Below are positions 20,128-30,006 of a DNA stretch of 64,000 bases, one piece after another; the first letter of the stretch is position 1, and every line of letters begins with the position of its first letter. Location: assembly GCF_030815855.1 (NCBI RefSeq), contig NZ_JAUSXG010000001.1, forward strand, positions 1,798,001 to 1,862,000. Direction: 5' to 3'. Source of the DNA: Variovorax paradoxus (GTDB lineage: Bacteria > Pseudomonadota > Gammaproteobacteria > Burkholderiales > Burkholderiaceae_C). A program made the position numbers and the translations under genes. The notes under the pieces are model-generated. The model worked only from the letters and a program-made list of their open reading frames with translations. It did not search any database and was not told the DNA's origin.

Positions 20128-21228
20128 TTGACCAGCGTCAAAGAGGCCTACGAGGCGGAACTCGCGGTGCGCGGGTTCCAGAGCGATCCCGCGCAACTGC
20201 GCGCCGTCGAGGCGCTGGACCGTTGCGCGCGCGAGTGGGCCGACTACAAGGCCCAGCGCTCCAACGCGCTGAAGAAGTTCATCAACCGGCCGGAGCTCCC
20301 GCGCGGCGTCTACATGTATGGCGGCGTCGGGCGGGGCAAGAGCTTCCTGATGGACCTGTTCTTCAACGCCGTGCCGCTGCGGCGCAAGACGCGTCTGCAC
20401 TTTCACGAGTTCATGCGCGAGGTGCACCGCGAACTGCGCGAGCTGCAGGGCACGGTCAACCCGCTCGATGAGCTGGGGTTGCGGATATCGAAGCGGTACA
20501 AGCTGATCTGCTTCGACGAGTTTCACGTGGCGGACATCACCGACGCGATGATTCTTCATCGCCTGCTGGTGTCGCTGTTCGAGAACGGCGTGGGCTTTGT
20601 CACCACCTCCAATTTCAAGCCCGACGACCTGTATCCCGGCGGGCTGCATCGCGACCGCATCCTGCCCGCGATCGCGCTGCTGAACGAGAAGCTCGAAGTG
20701 CTGAGCGTGGACAACGGCACCGACTACCGGCGCCGCACGCTCGAGCAATTGCGGATGTATCTCACGCCGAACGATGCGGGCGCAGAGAAAGAATTGCGCA
20801 AGGCGTTCGACAAGCTGGCCGAGACGGCCGACGAAAACCCGATCCTGCACATCGAGCAGCGCGAGATCCGCGCCAGGCGCAAGGCGGGCGGCGTGGTCTG
20901 GTTCGACTTCAAGACGCTGTGCGGCGGGCCCCGCTCGCAAAACGACTATCTTGAAATCGCCAGCCAGTTTCACACCGTGCTGCTGTCCGACGTGCCGCAC
21001 ATGCCGGTTCGCATGGCTTCCGAAGCACGCCGTTTCACGTGGCTGGTCGATGTCTTGTACGACCGCCGCGTCAAGCTCATCATGTCGGCTGAGGTGCCGC
21101 CGGAGGCGTTGTACACCGAGGGACCGCTCGCCCATGAGTTTCCGCGAACGGTTTCCAGGTTGACCGAAATGCAATCGAGCGAATTCCTCTCCCTGGAGCG
21201 CCGGATCGTCGACACTCGCCTGACATGA
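20128..21228 (+). CDS. zapE: ZapE / AFG1-like ATPase
   Basis: A 366-residue P-loop ATPase of the AFG1/LACE1/ZapE family. In E. coli the protein binds FtsZ and acts in division. The Walker A motif is YGGVGRGKSFLMD and Walker B is LICFDEFHVADITDA; FATTSN-like FVTTSNFKPDDLYPGGLHR is the sensor block. The C-terminal WFDFKTLCGGPRSQNDY and the R-rich end are family typical. The start is TTG 20128, four bases after the lpdA stop, with no strong ribosome site, so translation may depend on coupling. It overlaps the next gene by ATGA. Confidence 0.93.
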   Translation: MTSVKEAYEAELAVRGFQSDPAQLRAVEALDRCAREWADYKAQRSNALKKFINRPELPRGVYMYGGVGRGKSFLMDLFFNAVPLRRKTRLHFHEFMREVHRELRELQGTVNPLDELGLRISKRYKLICFDEFHVADITDAMILHRLLVSLFENGVGFVTTSNFKPDDLYPGGLHRDRILPAIALLNEKLEVLSVDNGTDYRRRTLEQLRMYLTPNDAGAEKELRKAFDKLAETADENPILHIEQREIRARRKAGGVVWFDFKTLCGGPRSQNDYLEIASQFHTVLLSDVPHMPVRMASEARRFTWLVDVLYDRRVKLIMSAEVPPEALYTEGPLAHEFPRTVSRLTEMQSSEFLSLERRIVDTRLT

Positions 21229-21899
21229 AAAATATCGTTTTCGCCGTGCTGATGACCTTGGGCAGCCTGCCGCTGTGGGCGCAGTCCAATGCGGCCGCGG
21301 GCACGGCCGACTTCGAAGCCGAACGCAGCCGGCTGGCGGCCGAGCGCGCCGCCATCGACGCGCGCTTCGAGAAGGAGCGCGCGGCCTGCTACCAGAAGTT
21401 CGCGGTCGAAGATTGCCTGCGCGACAGCCGCAGGCGTCGCCGCACCGAAACCGACCACATCAAGCGCCAGGAAACGGCCATCAACGACATCGAGCGCCAG
21501 CGGCGCGGCGCGGCCGAACTCGAGAAGCTCGATCAGAAGGCCGCCACGCAGCGTCCGCAAGATGCGCCCGAGAAGCAGGACGAGTCCCGCCAGGCCCAGA
21601 AGGACCGCGAGCAGCGCGCGGCCGACCATGCGGCGAGCCGTGCCGCCACCGCGGCCGAGGCGGACGCGCGCCGGCGCGAGCTCGAAGCCAAGCAGAGAGC
21701 ACACGCCGAAGACCAGGCCAAGGCCGCCCAGCGGCGCGCCGAGGCACCCGCGGCCGTCGAACGCTTCGAGAGCAAGCAGCAAAAGGCGGCGGAGCACAGG
21801 GCCAGCCGCGAACGGCAGAACGCCGACCGTACCAAGCCGCGCGGGGCGCCTTTGCCGCCTCCGCCGCCGGCATCCCCGGCTTCGTCGCCCACTCGTTGA
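21225..21899 (+). CDS. Predicted periplasmic coiled-coil protein, unknown function
   Basis: 224 residues that I do not recognise. A signal peptide (MKNIVFAVLMTLGSLPLWAQS) is followed by a highly charged Ala/Arg/Glu/Gln-rich region from about 28 to 200, predicted as long helix or coiled coil. Two cysteines at ACYQKFAVEDC could form a disulfide near the start of the mature protein. The C-terminus is Pro-rich. ATG 21225 overlaps the zapE stop (ATGA), so it is coexpressed with a division-related ATPase. The low-complexity composition makes distant homology hard to judge. The frame is supported by the signal peptide and coupling. Confidence 0.75.
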   Translation: MKNIVFAVLMTLGSLPLWAQSNAAAGTADFEAERSRLAAERAAIDARFEKERAACYQKFAVEDCLRDSRRRRRTETDHIKRQETAINDIERQRRGAAELEKLDQKAATQRPQDAPEKQDESRQAQKDREQRAADHAASRAATAAEADARRRELEAKQRAHAEDQAKAAQRRAEAPAAVERFESKQQKAAEHRASRERQNADRTKPRGAPLPPPPPASPASSPTR

Positions 21900-21926
21900 G
21901 CGGATGAGGCCGAGGGCCGGCGGCGC

Positions 21927-22697
21927 TCAGGCTTCCGCGGGAAGCGCCTCGAGCTTCAGTACCGCGATGGAGATGTTGTCGCCCGTGCCGCGGGCGCGGC
22001 GGCGCGCCTCGCTCACGAGGAGTTCCACGGCATCGCGCGGCTGCTCCCCATACAGCACGCTCGCCAGTTCCTCCGGGCTGAAGTAGTGCCAGAGCCCGTC
22101 GCTGCAGGCCATCAGCAGGTCGCCGGGCTGCATTGCCGGAATGTAGTGGGGCTCGATCGGCGGTGGGGTCGTTGTCATGCCGAGGCAGCCCAGGAGGATG
22201 TTCCCCTTGGGGTGGACATTGGCCTGGGCCTCGCTGATTTCGCCGCGGTCGACGAGCACCTGCACATAGGAGTGGTCGCGCGTGCGCGTGACGAGTTCGC
22301 CGTCCTGGAAGTGATAGATGCGGGAGTCGCCCGCGTGAATCCACGCGCAGTCGCCCTTGGGGTTCATCAGAAAGGCGGCCAGCGTGCTGTGCGGCTCCTG
22401 CTCGCTCGACAGGGCCGTGAGCTTGATGACCGTGTGCGCATCTTCCAGCAGCTGCCGCAGCACTGCCGTGGAACTGTCGCGATCGGGGTGGTAGCGGGTG
22501 AAGAGCTGGCGCGCCGTCATCAGCACCTGGTCGGACGCCTTGCGCCCGCCGCTGCGCCCGCCCATGCCGTCGGCAATGACGCCCAGCATGCAGCCCGGCA
22601 CGCGCGGATGGCTCATCATCAGCACCTGGTCCTGCTGGTAGGGGCGGTCTCCCTTGTGGAGGCCGGTGGCGGCGGCAAGTCGAAAGCCTAGGGTCAT
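21927..22697 (-). CDS. PP2C-family serine/threonine protein phosphatase
   Basis: A 256-residue stand-alone PP2C (Stp/PrpC-like) metal-dependent phosphatase. Metal-binding acidic residues appear in order: RPYQQDQ near 20, VIADGMGGRSGG near 40-50, IHAGDSRIYHF near 120, ACSDGLWHYF near 185, and GTGDNISIAVL near the end. It has no membrane segment, so it is cytoplasmic. No partner serine/threonine kinase is adjacent. It is divergent from a DUF465 protein across an 88-base gap and convergent with the coiled-coil protein gene. Substrates are unknown. Confidence 0.92.
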   Translation of the reverse strand: MTLGFRLAAATGLHKGDRPYQQDQVLMMSHPRVPGCMLGVIADGMGGRSGGRKASDQVLMTARQLFTRYHPDRDSSTAVLRQLLEDAHTVIKLTALSSEQEPHSTLAAFLMNPKGDCAWIHAGDSRIYHFQDGELVTRTRDHSYVQVLVDRGEISEAQANVHPKGNILLGCLGMTTTPPPIEPHYIPAMQPGDLLMACSDGLWHYFSPEELASVLYGEQPRDAVELLVSEARRRARGTGDNISIAVLKLEALPAEA

Positions 22698-22785
22698 GAG
22701 CGCAATGCGCCAACGGCGCGCTTTCTGTCTTCTCGTGAATTCGTGTCAGGACGTATTATCGAGTGAACACGAGAGCGCGCGGAAT

Positions 22786-23007
22786 ATGCACGCATCGCCA
22801 ACGTTGGACTCCAATCTCCACTCCCTTTCCCGCCAATTGATCGAGTTGCGCATCGAACATGCCGACCTTGATGCCACCATCGACCGCTTGGCCGAGGCTT
22901 TGCCGCAAGACGAACTCCTGCTGCGGCGCCTGAAGAAGCGCCGCCTCGGGCTGCGCGACCAGATCGTGCGGCTCGAAAACATGCTCGATCCGAGAGAACC
23001 CGCGTGA
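22786..23007 (+). CDS. YdcH/DUF465-family small protein
   Basis: 73 residues forming a helical hairpin typical of DUF465 (YdcH): HSLSRQLIELRIEHADLD, then LKKRRLGLRDQIVRLE. Function is not established for the family. The frame is open further upstream, but ATG 22786 gives a family-length protein. A good -10-like TATTAT lies at 22754 without a clear -35. The stop overlaps the GTG start of the helicase gene (GTGA), so the two are probably cotranslated. Confidence 0.85.
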   Translation: MHASPTLDSNLHSLSRQLIELRIEHADLDATIDRLAEALPQDELLLRRLKKRRLGLRDQIVRLENMLDPREPA

Positions 23008-25070
23008 CCGACACACTCGAGGACAAGGTGCGCGACGCCTTCGCGCACGGAGGCGTGCTTTCCCGCGCCGCCGAGCAGTTTCGCGAACGCTCGGGGCAAA
23101 CCGAAATGGCGCTGGCCGTGGCGCGCACCATCGAAGACGGCGGCGTGCTGGTGGTCGAGGCCGGCACCGGCGTCGGCAAGACCTTCTCGTATCTCGTGCC
23201 CGCGTTGCTGAGCGGCGAACGCGTGCTGCTGTCGACCGCCACCAAGACCCTGCAGGACCAGCTGTTCGGCCGCGACCTGCCGCGCCTGGTCGAAGCGCTC
23301 GAGCTGCCGGTGCGGACGGCGCTGCTCAAGGGCCGCGCAAGCTATCTGTGCCTGCACCGGCTCGACCTGGCGCGCCACGATGCATCGCTGCCCGAACGCG
23401 GCAGCCTGCGGAGGCTCGCCAAGATCGAGCAATGGTCCAAGGCCACGCGAACCGGCGACCTGGCCGAGCTGCCGGGGCTGGACGAGCGCTCGCCGCTCAT
23501 TCCGCTGATCACTTCCACGCGCGAGAACTGCCTGGGTGCGCAGTGCCCGCAGTTCAAGCCCTGCCACGTCAACCTGGCGCGGCGCGAGGCGCTGGCGGCC
23601 GACGTGGTGGTGATCAACCATCATCTGTTCTTCGCGGATCTCGCGGTCCGCGAGACCGGCATGGCGGAACTGCTGCCGACCGTGAGCGTGGTGGTGTTCG
23701 ACGAGGCGCATCAGCTCAATGAAACCGGCGTGCAGTTTCTGGGTGCGCAACTCGGCAGCGGCCAGGCGCTCGATTTCGCACGCGATCTGCTCGGCGCGGG
23801 CCTGCAGCATGCGCGCGGGCTGGTCGACTGGCAGCAACTGGTGGCGGCCGTCGAGCGCGCGGCGCGCGAGTTGCGCCTGGCGGTCGGCAAGCAGTGGCCC
23901 GGTACCAAGCTGCGCTGGGTCGGGCCTTCGCCGGAAGGAATCGATCCTGGTCTCTGGCAGGGCGCACTTGACGACTTGCAGCATGCATTCGAGCTGGCGG
24001 CCGAGGGGCTCGATACCGTCAGCGAGATATCGCCCGATTTCGTGCGCCTGTACGAGCGCGCGCAGCAACTCGCGAAGCGCGCGGCGCGTTTTGCCTTGCC
24101 TTGCGAGGTCGAATCCGTGCGCTGGGTCGACGTGGGCACCCAACTGCGCCTGATCGAGTCGCCGCTCGACATCGCCGAGGCCATGCGCAAGCGCGTGCTC
24201 AAGATCGACCGCGGTGATCGCGATCTCGATGCCTATGGCGAAGAAAGAGAAGACAGCCGCCCGGCGCCGGAAGACAGCGGCCGCGCCTGGGTCTTCACTT
24301 CCGCCACGCTGGGCGACGAGCCCACGCTGCGCTGGTTCACCGAGCCGTGCGGCCTCGGCGATGCCGAGGTGCTGCGGGTGCAGAGCCCTTTCGACTATGC
24401 CGCACAGGCCGGGCTCTACGTGCCGCGTGCCTTTCCGAAGCCCAACGATGCGTCTCACAGCCAGCGGGTTGCGCAACTGGCCGCGCGGGGCGCCAGCGAG
24501 CTTGGTGGCCGCACGCTGGTGCTGACGACCACGCTGCGTGCCTTGCGCGCCATCGGCGACGAGATGAAGCAGCAGTTCGAGCGACTCGAGGCCGACGTTC
24601 GGCCCGAGGTGCTGGTGCAGGGCGAACTGCCCAAGCGCGTGCTCATGGACCGCTTCCGCGAAGGCGCGGGTGCCGGGCGCGCCGGTTGCGTGCTGGTGGC
24701 ATCCGCATCGTTCTGGGAAGGCTTCGACGCCCCGGGCGACGCATTGCAGCTGGTGGTGATCGACAAGCTGCCGTTCCCGCCGCCGAACGATCCGCTGGTC
24801 GAAGCGCGCTCGCAGCGGCTGGAAGCCCAGGGGCGCAGTTCGTTCAGCGACTATTCGCTGCCCGAGGCGGCCGTGGCCTTGAAGCAGGGGGCAGGGCGGC
24901 TGATTCGCCGCGAAACGGATTGCGGGGTGCTTGCGATCTGCGACACCCGCCTGGTGGCCATGGGCTACGGCCGGCGGCTGCTGGCCGCGCTGCCGCCGAT
25001 GCGGCGGCTGGAGAGCGAAGCGGATTTCGAAGCCGCCATCGGCGATCTGAAGAATTCGCTGTCGGCCTGA
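23004..25070 (+). CDS. ATP-dependent DNA helicase of the DinG/YoaA family
   Basis: A 688-residue superfamily 2 iron-sulfur helicase (XPD-like), acting in DNA repair or replication. Walker A is EAGTGVGKTFSYLVP, motif Ia is LLSTATKTLQDQL, and the DEAH box is VVFDEAHQLNETG. Four FeS-ligand cysteines can be seen: SYLC, then C, C and C in the stretch ENCLGAQCPQFKPCHV. C-terminal helicase motifs include FTSATLG, SFWEGFDAPGD and QGAGRLIRRETD. Length and cysteine pattern suit YoaA better than full-length DinG. It starts at GTG 23004 overlapping the DUF465 gene and ends at a hairpin shared with bamD. Confidence 0.93.
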   Translation: MTDTLEDKVRDAFAHGGVLSRAAEQFRERSGQTEMALAVARTIEDGGVLVVEAGTGVGKTFSYLVPALLSGERVLLSTATKTLQDQLFGRDLPRLVEALELPVRTALLKGRASYLCLHRLDLARHDASLPERGSLRRLAKIEQWSKATRTGDLAELPGLDERSPLIPLITSTRENCLGAQCPQFKPCHVNLARREALAADVVVINHHLFFADLAVRETGMAELLPTVSVVVFDEAHQLNETGVQFLGAQLGSGQALDFARDLLGAGLQHARGLVDWQQLVAAVERAARELRLAVGKQWPGTKLRWVGPSPEGIDPGLWQGALDDLQHAFELAAEGLDTVSEISPDFVRLYERAQQLAKRAARFALPCEVESVRWVDVGTQLRLIESPLDIAEAMRKRVLKIDRGDRDLDAYGEEREDSRPAPEDSGRAWVFTSATLGDEPTLRWFTEPCGLGDAEVLRVQSPFDYAAQAGLYVPRAFPKPNDASHSQRVAQLAARGASELGGRTLVLTTTLRALRAIGDEMKQQFERLEADVRPEVLVQGELPKRVLMDRFREGAGAGRAGCVLVASASFWEGFDAPGDALQLVVIDKLPFPPPNDPLVEARSQRLEAQGRSSFSDYSLPEAAVALKQGAGRLIRRETDCGVLAICDTRLVAMGYGRRLLAALPPMRRLESEADFEAAIGDLKNSLSA

Positions 25071-25086
25071 AAAGGCAGGCGAAGAA

Positions 25087-25104
25087 AAAGCCCCGAAGGG
25101 CTTT
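25087..25104. terminator. Convergent terminator between helicase gene and bamD
   Basis: AAAGCCC and GGGCTTT form a 7-base stem with loop CGAA. On the minus strand it is followed by a T-rich tract, suiting bamD. On the plus strand the tail is CTTTGTTCT, weaker. Confidence 0.75.
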
Positions 25105-25118
25105 GTTCTCTGACTGGA

Positions 25119-25928
25119 TTACCAGACCTTCCACCAAGGATCGTCCTTGCCCTTGAAGCCGCGCGCCAGGTACTCGCTTTGCGGGTAGTTGGCGGTCAGC
25201 ACGCGCTGCGCGTCGTCGCGCAGGTCCTTCATGCCGAGCGCGTCGTAGGAGCGAACGATGATGTACAGCGCTTCTTCGAGAGCGGGCACTTCGCGGTAGT
25301 CGGACAGCGCAAGCTGCGCCCGGTTGATGGCCGCGAGGTAGGCGCCGCGCGAGTAATAGTAGCGCGCCACATGCACTTCGTACTGGGCGAGCGAGTTCAC
25401 GATGTAGTTCATGCGCTGGCGCGCGTCGGGCGCGTAGCGCGACGCGGGGAAGCGCGTCACGAGCTCCTTGAACGACTCGAACGACTCCTTGGCAGCCTTC
25501 TGGTCGCGCTCGGACAGGTCTTGCCGCGTCAGGAACGCGAACATGCCGAGATCGTCGTTGAAGTTGATCACGCCCTTGAGGTACAGCGCGTAGTCGAGCG
25601 CCGGGCTCGCCGGGTGCAGCTTCATGAAGCGGTCCAGCGTGGAAACGGCGTTGGCCTTTTCGCCGGACTTGTACTGCGCATAGGCCTTTTCGAGCTGGGC
25701 CTGCTGCGCGAGCGGCGTACCGGCGGCACGGCCTTCGAGCTTCTCGTACAGCGGCACGGCCTTGTCGTAGGCGCCGGAACCGGCTTCGTCCTTGGCTTCC
25801 GCGTAAATGCGGTTGGGGCTCCAGCTCGCCGTCTTGTCGGCGGTGGGGGTGGAGGAGCAGCCGGCTGCAAGCAGCGCTGCCGCGCTGAGGGCGATCCAGG
25901 AGGGGACCGATAATTTGGCGCGAAACAT
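25119..25928 (-). CDS. bamD: Outer-membrane assembly lipoprotein BamD
   Basis: An essential BAM-complex lipoprotein that helps BamA insert beta-barrels. 269 residues from ATG 25928; a further upstream ATG at 25961 would run into the rluD start and add nothing conserved. The lipobox LLAAGCSS is near residue 22-29. TPR-like helices follow, with the family blocks [37 protein letters not shown], and the [19 protein letters not shown] segment. It is divergent from rluD with only 14 bases between starts, an arrangement common in beta- and gammaproteobacteria. Confidence 0.95.
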   Translation of the reverse strand: MFRAKLSVPSWIALSAAALLAAGCSSTPTADKTASWSPNRIYAEAKDEAGSGAYDKAVPLYEKLEGRAAGTPLAQQAQLEKAYAQYKSGEKANAVSTLDRFMKLHPASPALDYALYLKGVINFNDDLGMFAFLTRQDLSERDQKAAKESFESFKELVTRFPASRYAPDARQRMNYIVNSLAQYEVHVARYYYSRGAYLAAINRAQLALSDYREVPALEEALYIIVRSYDALGMKDLRDDAQRVLTANYPQSEYLARGFKGKDDPWWKVW

Positions 25929-25942
25929 CACATACGGCTTTC

Positions 25943-26968
25943 GTGAAACAGTTGCCCTCAATTATATCGACCGCCCCCTCGGACCTGGTTCCCGACAGTA
26001 CCGAGCCCGACGAGGGCGCGGACCCGGCCGAGTCCAGCGAGCTGCGGCCCTTTGCCATGGGACCGGCCGAGCACGGCAAGCGGCTGGACCGCGCGCTGGC
26101 CGCCCTGGTACCCGAATTTTCTCGCAACTATCTGCAACAGCTGATCGAAGCCGGCGCCGTGGAGCTGCAAGGCCGCACGGTCCTGAAGGCTTCCGCCACC
26201 GTGCGCGCCGGCCAGGCCGGCCACATCGAACTGCGGCCCACGCCGCAGAGCCAGGCCTTCCGGCCCGAGGCCATGGACATCGTCACGGTGCACGAGGACG
26301 AACACCTGCGCATCATCGACAAACCGGCCGGCCTGGTGGTGCATCCGGCGCCGGGCCATTGGAGCGGCACGCTCCTGAACGGGCTGCTGGCGCTCGACCC
26401 CAAGGCGTCGCTGCTGCCGCGCGCGGGCATCGTCCACCGGCTCGACCGCGACACCAGCGGACTGATGGTCGTGGCGCGCACCCGGGCCGCGATGGACGCC
26501 ATGGTGGCGCTGATCGCGGCGCGCGAGGTGAAGCGGCAATACCTTGCCGTCGGGCACAAGCCTTGGGCGGGCGCGGCTGCGCGCCAAGTCGACGCGCCCA
26601 TCGGCCGCGATCCGCGCAACCGCTTGCGCATGGCCGTGGTCGATCTGGAGCGCCACGCGGGCAAGACGGCGCGCACGCTCATCGAACGGCTGGACAGCAA
26701 CGCACAGGGGTGCGCCGTGCGGTGCACGCTCGAAACCGGCCGTACCCACCAGATCCGGGTGCACATGGCCTCCATCGGGCATCCGCTGGTCGGCGACGCG
26801 CTCTACGGCGGCGCGCCCGCCGCGGGGCTGGAGCGGCAGGCGCTGCATGCCTTCAGGCTGGCATTCGTGCACCCCGTCACGCAGGCGCCGCTGGAGTTCC
26901 GCTCCCTTCCGCCGGCCGATCTTGTGCATGCGCTGCAGACCTGGGGGCTGGATTACAATCGCGCCTGA
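25943..26968 (+). CDS. rluD: 23S rRNA pseudouridine synthase RluD
   Basis: Makes pseudouridines in helix 69 of 23S rRNA. 341 residues from GTG 25943. After an acidic N-terminal stretch, an S4 RNA-binding domain lies at about 45-105 ([19 protein letters not shown]). The synthase domain has the catalytic Asp in [14 protein letters not shown] and later [19 protein letters not shown] and VGDALYGG. These are standard RluC/RluD-family motifs, and the divergent bamD neighbour favours RluD. The next gene, scpB, begins 128 bases on, in place of the laccase-like gene often found after rluD. Confidence 0.93.
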   Translation: MKQLPSIISTAPSDLVPDSTEPDEGADPAESSELRPFAMGPAEHGKRLDRALAALVPEFSRNYLQQLIEAGAVELQGRTVLKASATVRAGQAGHIELRPTPQSQAFRPEAMDIVTVHEDEHLRIIDKPAGLVVHPAPGHWSGTLLNGLLALDPKASLLPRAGIVHRLDRDTSGLMVVARTRAAMDAMVALIAAREVKRQYLAVGHKPWAGAAARQVDAPIGRDPRNRLRMAVVDLERHAGKTARTLIERLDSNAQGCAVRCTLETGRTHQIRVHMASIGHPLVGDALYGGAPAAGLERQALHAFRLAFVHPVTQAPLEFRSLPPADLVHALQTWGLDYNRA

Positions 26969-27096
26969 CGGCCCGAGGGCCGCGCCGGCCACTCGATGCC
27001 GGCCTTGCGTTGCACTCGCCGCGTGCCGGCAACGCCTACTCCTTCCATCCTTGTGAGCCGCGTCCCTCAGGCGCCTTTTCCCGGATAACGCGAACC

Positions 27097-28029
27097 ATGA
27101 ATACGGCGGATGCCAAGCGCATTCTAGAAACCGCCTTGATCTGTTCGAGCCAGCCGCTGCCAGTGCGCGACATGCGCGTGCTGTTCGACGACGAGCTGGG
27201 CGTGGACACCATCAAGGTGCTGTTGCTTGAACTGCAGGAAGACTGGGCGCAACGCGGCCTGGAGCTGGTGAACGTCGCCAGCGGCTGGCGCTTTCAGAGC
27301 CGGCCGGAAATGCGCGACCACCTCGATCGCCTGCATCCAGAGAAGCCGCCGCGCTACACACGCGCCGCCCTCGAAACGCTGGCCATCATTGCCTATCGCC
27401 AGCCGGTCACGCGCGGCGACATGGAAGACATCCGCGGCGTCACCATCAACTCCCTCATCTTGAAGCAGCTCGAGGACCGCGGCTGGGTCGAGGTGATCGG
27501 CCACCGCGAAACCGTCGGCCGGCCGGCGCTCTATGCGACCACGCGGCAGTTTCTCGACGATCTCGGCCTGGCGTCCCTCGACCAGTTGCCGCTCATCGAA
27601 ACGCCGGCCCAGCAGGCGGCGCTGGTCGATGCGCTCGACCAGGCCTCGGGCAACCAGCCGGGGCTGCCGATGGAAATCGCCGGTGACACCGATTCCGATG
27701 CCTCCGCCGCGACAGAAACAAGCCTGGAAGCCGAGTTGAGCTTGCCCGATGCCGAGAGCGCCGAGGCGGCGGAAGATCAGGCGCAAGACGAGCCGGATGC
27801 CGCGGAGGCTGATGCCGAAGTGATCGATCCCAAAGCGGCCAATGCCATCGAAGCGGTCGATGCCGCCGCCGCGCAGTTCGCCGAGAACGCGGCGGCTCCC
27901 GACGCGATCGAAGAGCCCGCAGAAATCCCGGCCCTCCAAGACGTCGAGCCTCCCGCAGCGCTCGAGTCCGAAGTCCCGTCGCCCGACGAGGCCGATCCCC
28001 ACGCTGTTTCTCCCGGAAAAACCTCATGA
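27097..28029 (+). CDS. scpB: Segregation and condensation protein B
   Basis: A kleisin-interacting subunit of the SMC-ScpAB condensin. 310 residues, longer than the usual 180-200. The winged-helix core is in the first 185 residues: [35 protein letters not shown], then [18 protein letters not shown] and [18 protein letters not shown]. Residues about 200-310 are acidic low complexity and probably disordered. The frame is open far upstream, but ATG 27097 starts the conserved core. scpA is not adjacent. It overlaps the following pseudouridine synthase gene by ATGA. Confidence 0.93.
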   Translation: MNTADAKRILETALICSSQPLPVRDMRVLFDDELGVDTIKVLLLELQEDWAQRGLELVNVASGWRFQSRPEMRDHLDRLHPEKPPRYTRAALETLAIIAYRQPVTRGDMEDIRGVTINSLILKQLEDRGWVEVIGHRETVGRPALYATTRQFLDDLGLASLDQLPLIETPAQQAALVDALDQASGNQPGLPMEIAGDTDSDASAATETSLEAELSLPDAESAEAAEDQAQDEPDAAEADAEVIDPKAANAIEAVDAAAAQFAENAAAPDAIEEPAEIPALQDVEPPAALESEVPSPDEADPHAVSPGKTS

Positions 28030-29855
28030 GCTCCTCCGACACCGACGACGCGGCCGCCGTGCCCGTCCAGCCCGAATCCGAGAAAAAAGACGCAGCGGCG
28101 GAAGCGCCCGGCCAGGCTTCGGACACCGATGCGGGCGCGCCGGCCGCAGCAGCCGGCGAGGGCGAAGCGCCCAAGAAGCGGCGTGCTCCCCGGCGCAAGA
28201 AAACCGCAGAGCAGGCAGTAGACGGCGAACCCGCGGCAGCAGCAACCGAAAGCTCCGAGCCGGTGGTCGAGGAGGCCACGGCCGAGGCGGCCGCTGTTGC
28301 TGCTCCCGTTCCCGCCGCTCCCGTCCAGGCTGCCGCGCCCGCCGCAGCGCCTGAACGCGAGGAGCGCCGAGTGGAAGAAGAGGGTGCCCGGTCCGAATAC
28401 GACGAAGAAGACGACGAAGAAGAAGAGCCCGACGAGGAAGAGGACGACCTCGACCGCGCGCGCCGCGCCGCCGAACGCGAGCAGCGCAATGCGTTGCCGC
28501 CCGAGCCGATCCGTTTCGCGGACGTCATTTCGGGCCAGTTCGACGCCGACGAAGAAAGCCCCGAAGTCCCGCCGCTCAAGCGGGTGCTGCTGCCGGAAGC
28601 CGATTCGCCCAAGCTGCACAAGGTGCTGGCGCAGGCGGGCCTGGGTTCGCGGCTCGAAATGGAGGCACTGATTCTCCAGGGCCGCATCTCGGTCAACAAC
28701 GAACCGGCCCACATCGGCCAGCGCATCCAGTACGGCGATCAGGTCAAGATCAACGGCAAGCCGATTCGCTACCGCATCGCACCGCCCCCGCCGCGCGTCA
28801 TTGCGTATCACAAGCCCGTGGGCGAAGTCGTCACGCACGACGATCCGCAGAACCGCCCCACGGTGTTCCGCAAGTTGCCGCGCCTGCAGCAGGGCAAGTG
28901 GCAATCGGTCGGCCGGCTCGACCTGAACACCGAAGGCCTGCTGCTGTTCAGCAGCTCCGGCGACCTGGCCAACCAGCTGATGCACCCCCGCTTCGGGCTG
29001 GAGCGCGAATACGCCGTGCGCGTGCTGGGTGCGCTCAGCGCCGAAGAAAAGAAGAAGCTGCTCGAAGGCGTGCGCCTCGAAGACGGCATGGCCCAGTTCG
29101 GCACCATCGAAGAGGGCGGCGGCGAAGGCTCGAACTGCTGGTACCGCGTCACCATTTCCGAAGGCCGCAACCGTGAAGTGCGGCGGCTGTTCGAATCGGT
29201 GGGCCACGCGGTCAGCCGCCTGATCCGCATCCGCTACGGCGCCATGGTGTTGCCGCGCGGACTGAAGCGCGGCGCCTGGATGGAACTCGACGAGCGTGAC
29301 ATCAGCGCGCTGTTCCAGGCCTCGGGCGGCGGCGCACCGCGTCCGCAGCAGCAACAACGCGGTCCCGGGGGGCAGGAGGGCGCCGGCGGCGGCCGGAACG
29401 GACGCAACAAGAAGCGCCGCGGCAACCGCAACGCCGGCGGCGGTGGCGGCGGGCAAGCGCCGCGCGACACGCGCGATCCACGCGACGAAGGCCGTGAGGC
29501 ACCCATTCCGAATCCGCTGGGCGACGGCCGGCCGCCGCGCGGCGAGCGCGGGGGGCGGGGCAACCGAGGCGGCGGAGGCAACGCGGGTGGCGGCAATGCA
29601 GGCGCGCCGCCGCAGGGGCGCCGCGGCAACAACAACAACCGTGGCGGCAATCGCCAAGGTGAGGAACGTCCGCCAAGCGGCGCGAACCAGCCCGATCCGA
29701 TGAAGACCTCGCTCGGCTACATCGGCGCCGACAGCTTTTCGCGCCAGCGGAAAGAGCAGCGCCAGGGGCCGGGGCGCCGCGGCGGTGGTCCGGCCGGGGG
29801 CGGCTTCGGCGGCGGCCAGGGCGGCCCAGGCGGAAATCGGCGCCGCGGGCGCTGA
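28026..29855 (+). CDS. rluB: RluB-type 23S rRNA pseudouridine synthase with long disordered tails
   Basis: 609 residues, about twice E. coli RluB (291). The N-terminal 195 residues are Ala/Glu/Asp-rich, including a run of acidic residues near 115-140. An S4 domain ([20 protein letters not shown]) lies at about 197-255. The RsuA/RluB-type catalytic domain has [11 protein letters not shown], the catalytic Asp in [13 protein letters not shown], and [16 protein letters not shown]. From about 435 the tail is Gly/Arg/Asn-rich with repeated RGG-like motifs and ends RRRGR. It is coupled to scpB by ATGA, a gene pairing common in bacteria. Confidence 0.92.
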   Translation: MSSSDTDDAAAVPVQPESEKKDAAAEAPGQASDTDAGAPAAAAGEGEAPKKRRAPRRKKTAEQAVDGEPAAAATESSEPVVEEATAEAAAVAAPVPAAPVQAAAPAAAPEREERRVEEEGARSEYDEEDDEEEEPDEEEDDLDRARRAAEREQRNALPPEPIRFADVISGQFDADEESPEVPPLKRVLLPEADSPKLHKVLAQAGLGSRLEMEALILQGRISVNNEPAHIGQRIQYGDQVKINGKPIRYRIAPPPPRVIAYHKPVGEVVTHDDPQNRPTVFRKLPRLQQGKWQSVGRLDLNTEGLLLFSSSGDLANQLMHPRFGLEREYAVRVLGALSAEEKKKLLEGVRLEDGMAQFGTIEEGGGEGSNCWYRVTISEGRNREVRRLFESVGHAVSRLIRIRYGAMVLPRGLKRGAWMELDERDISALFQASGGGAPRPQQQQRGPGGQEGAGGGRNGRNKKRRGNRNAGGGGGGQAPRDTRDPRDEGREAPIPNPLGDGRPPRGERGGRGNRGGGGNAGGGNAGAPPQGRRGNNNNRGGNRQGEERPPSGANQPDPMKTSLGYIGADSFSRQRKEQRQGPGRRGGGPAGGGFGGGQGGPGGNRRRGR

Positions 29856-29944
29856 AAGCCAGCCGCCCGGCGCAGCCTTTCGCGGGGTTTTCACCAACCC
29901 CGGGGGCCGCGCCGGTTAAAATCAGAGGCTTTGTCGACTTACGG

Positions 29945-29962
29945 TGCAACATATTTGTTGCA
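29945..29962. promoter_or_regulatory. Inverted repeat upstream of ndk
   Basis: TGCAAC and GTTGCA form a perfect 6-base inverted repeat around ATATTT, 45 bases upstream of ndk. A separate hairpin with 7-base arms (CGGGGTT/AACCCCG, 29883-29902) lies after rluB without a T-run. The dyad could be an operator or part of a promoter. No consensus promoter could be fitted confidently. Confidence 0.35.
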
Positions 29963-30006
29963 GGTGTGACAAACCACTTCAAAATCAAAGCTCAGGAAGC
30001 ATTTCA

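Noticed and set aside
25929..25961. Extended BamD start
   Set aside because: Would overlap the rluD start and place the lipobox too far from the N-terminus.
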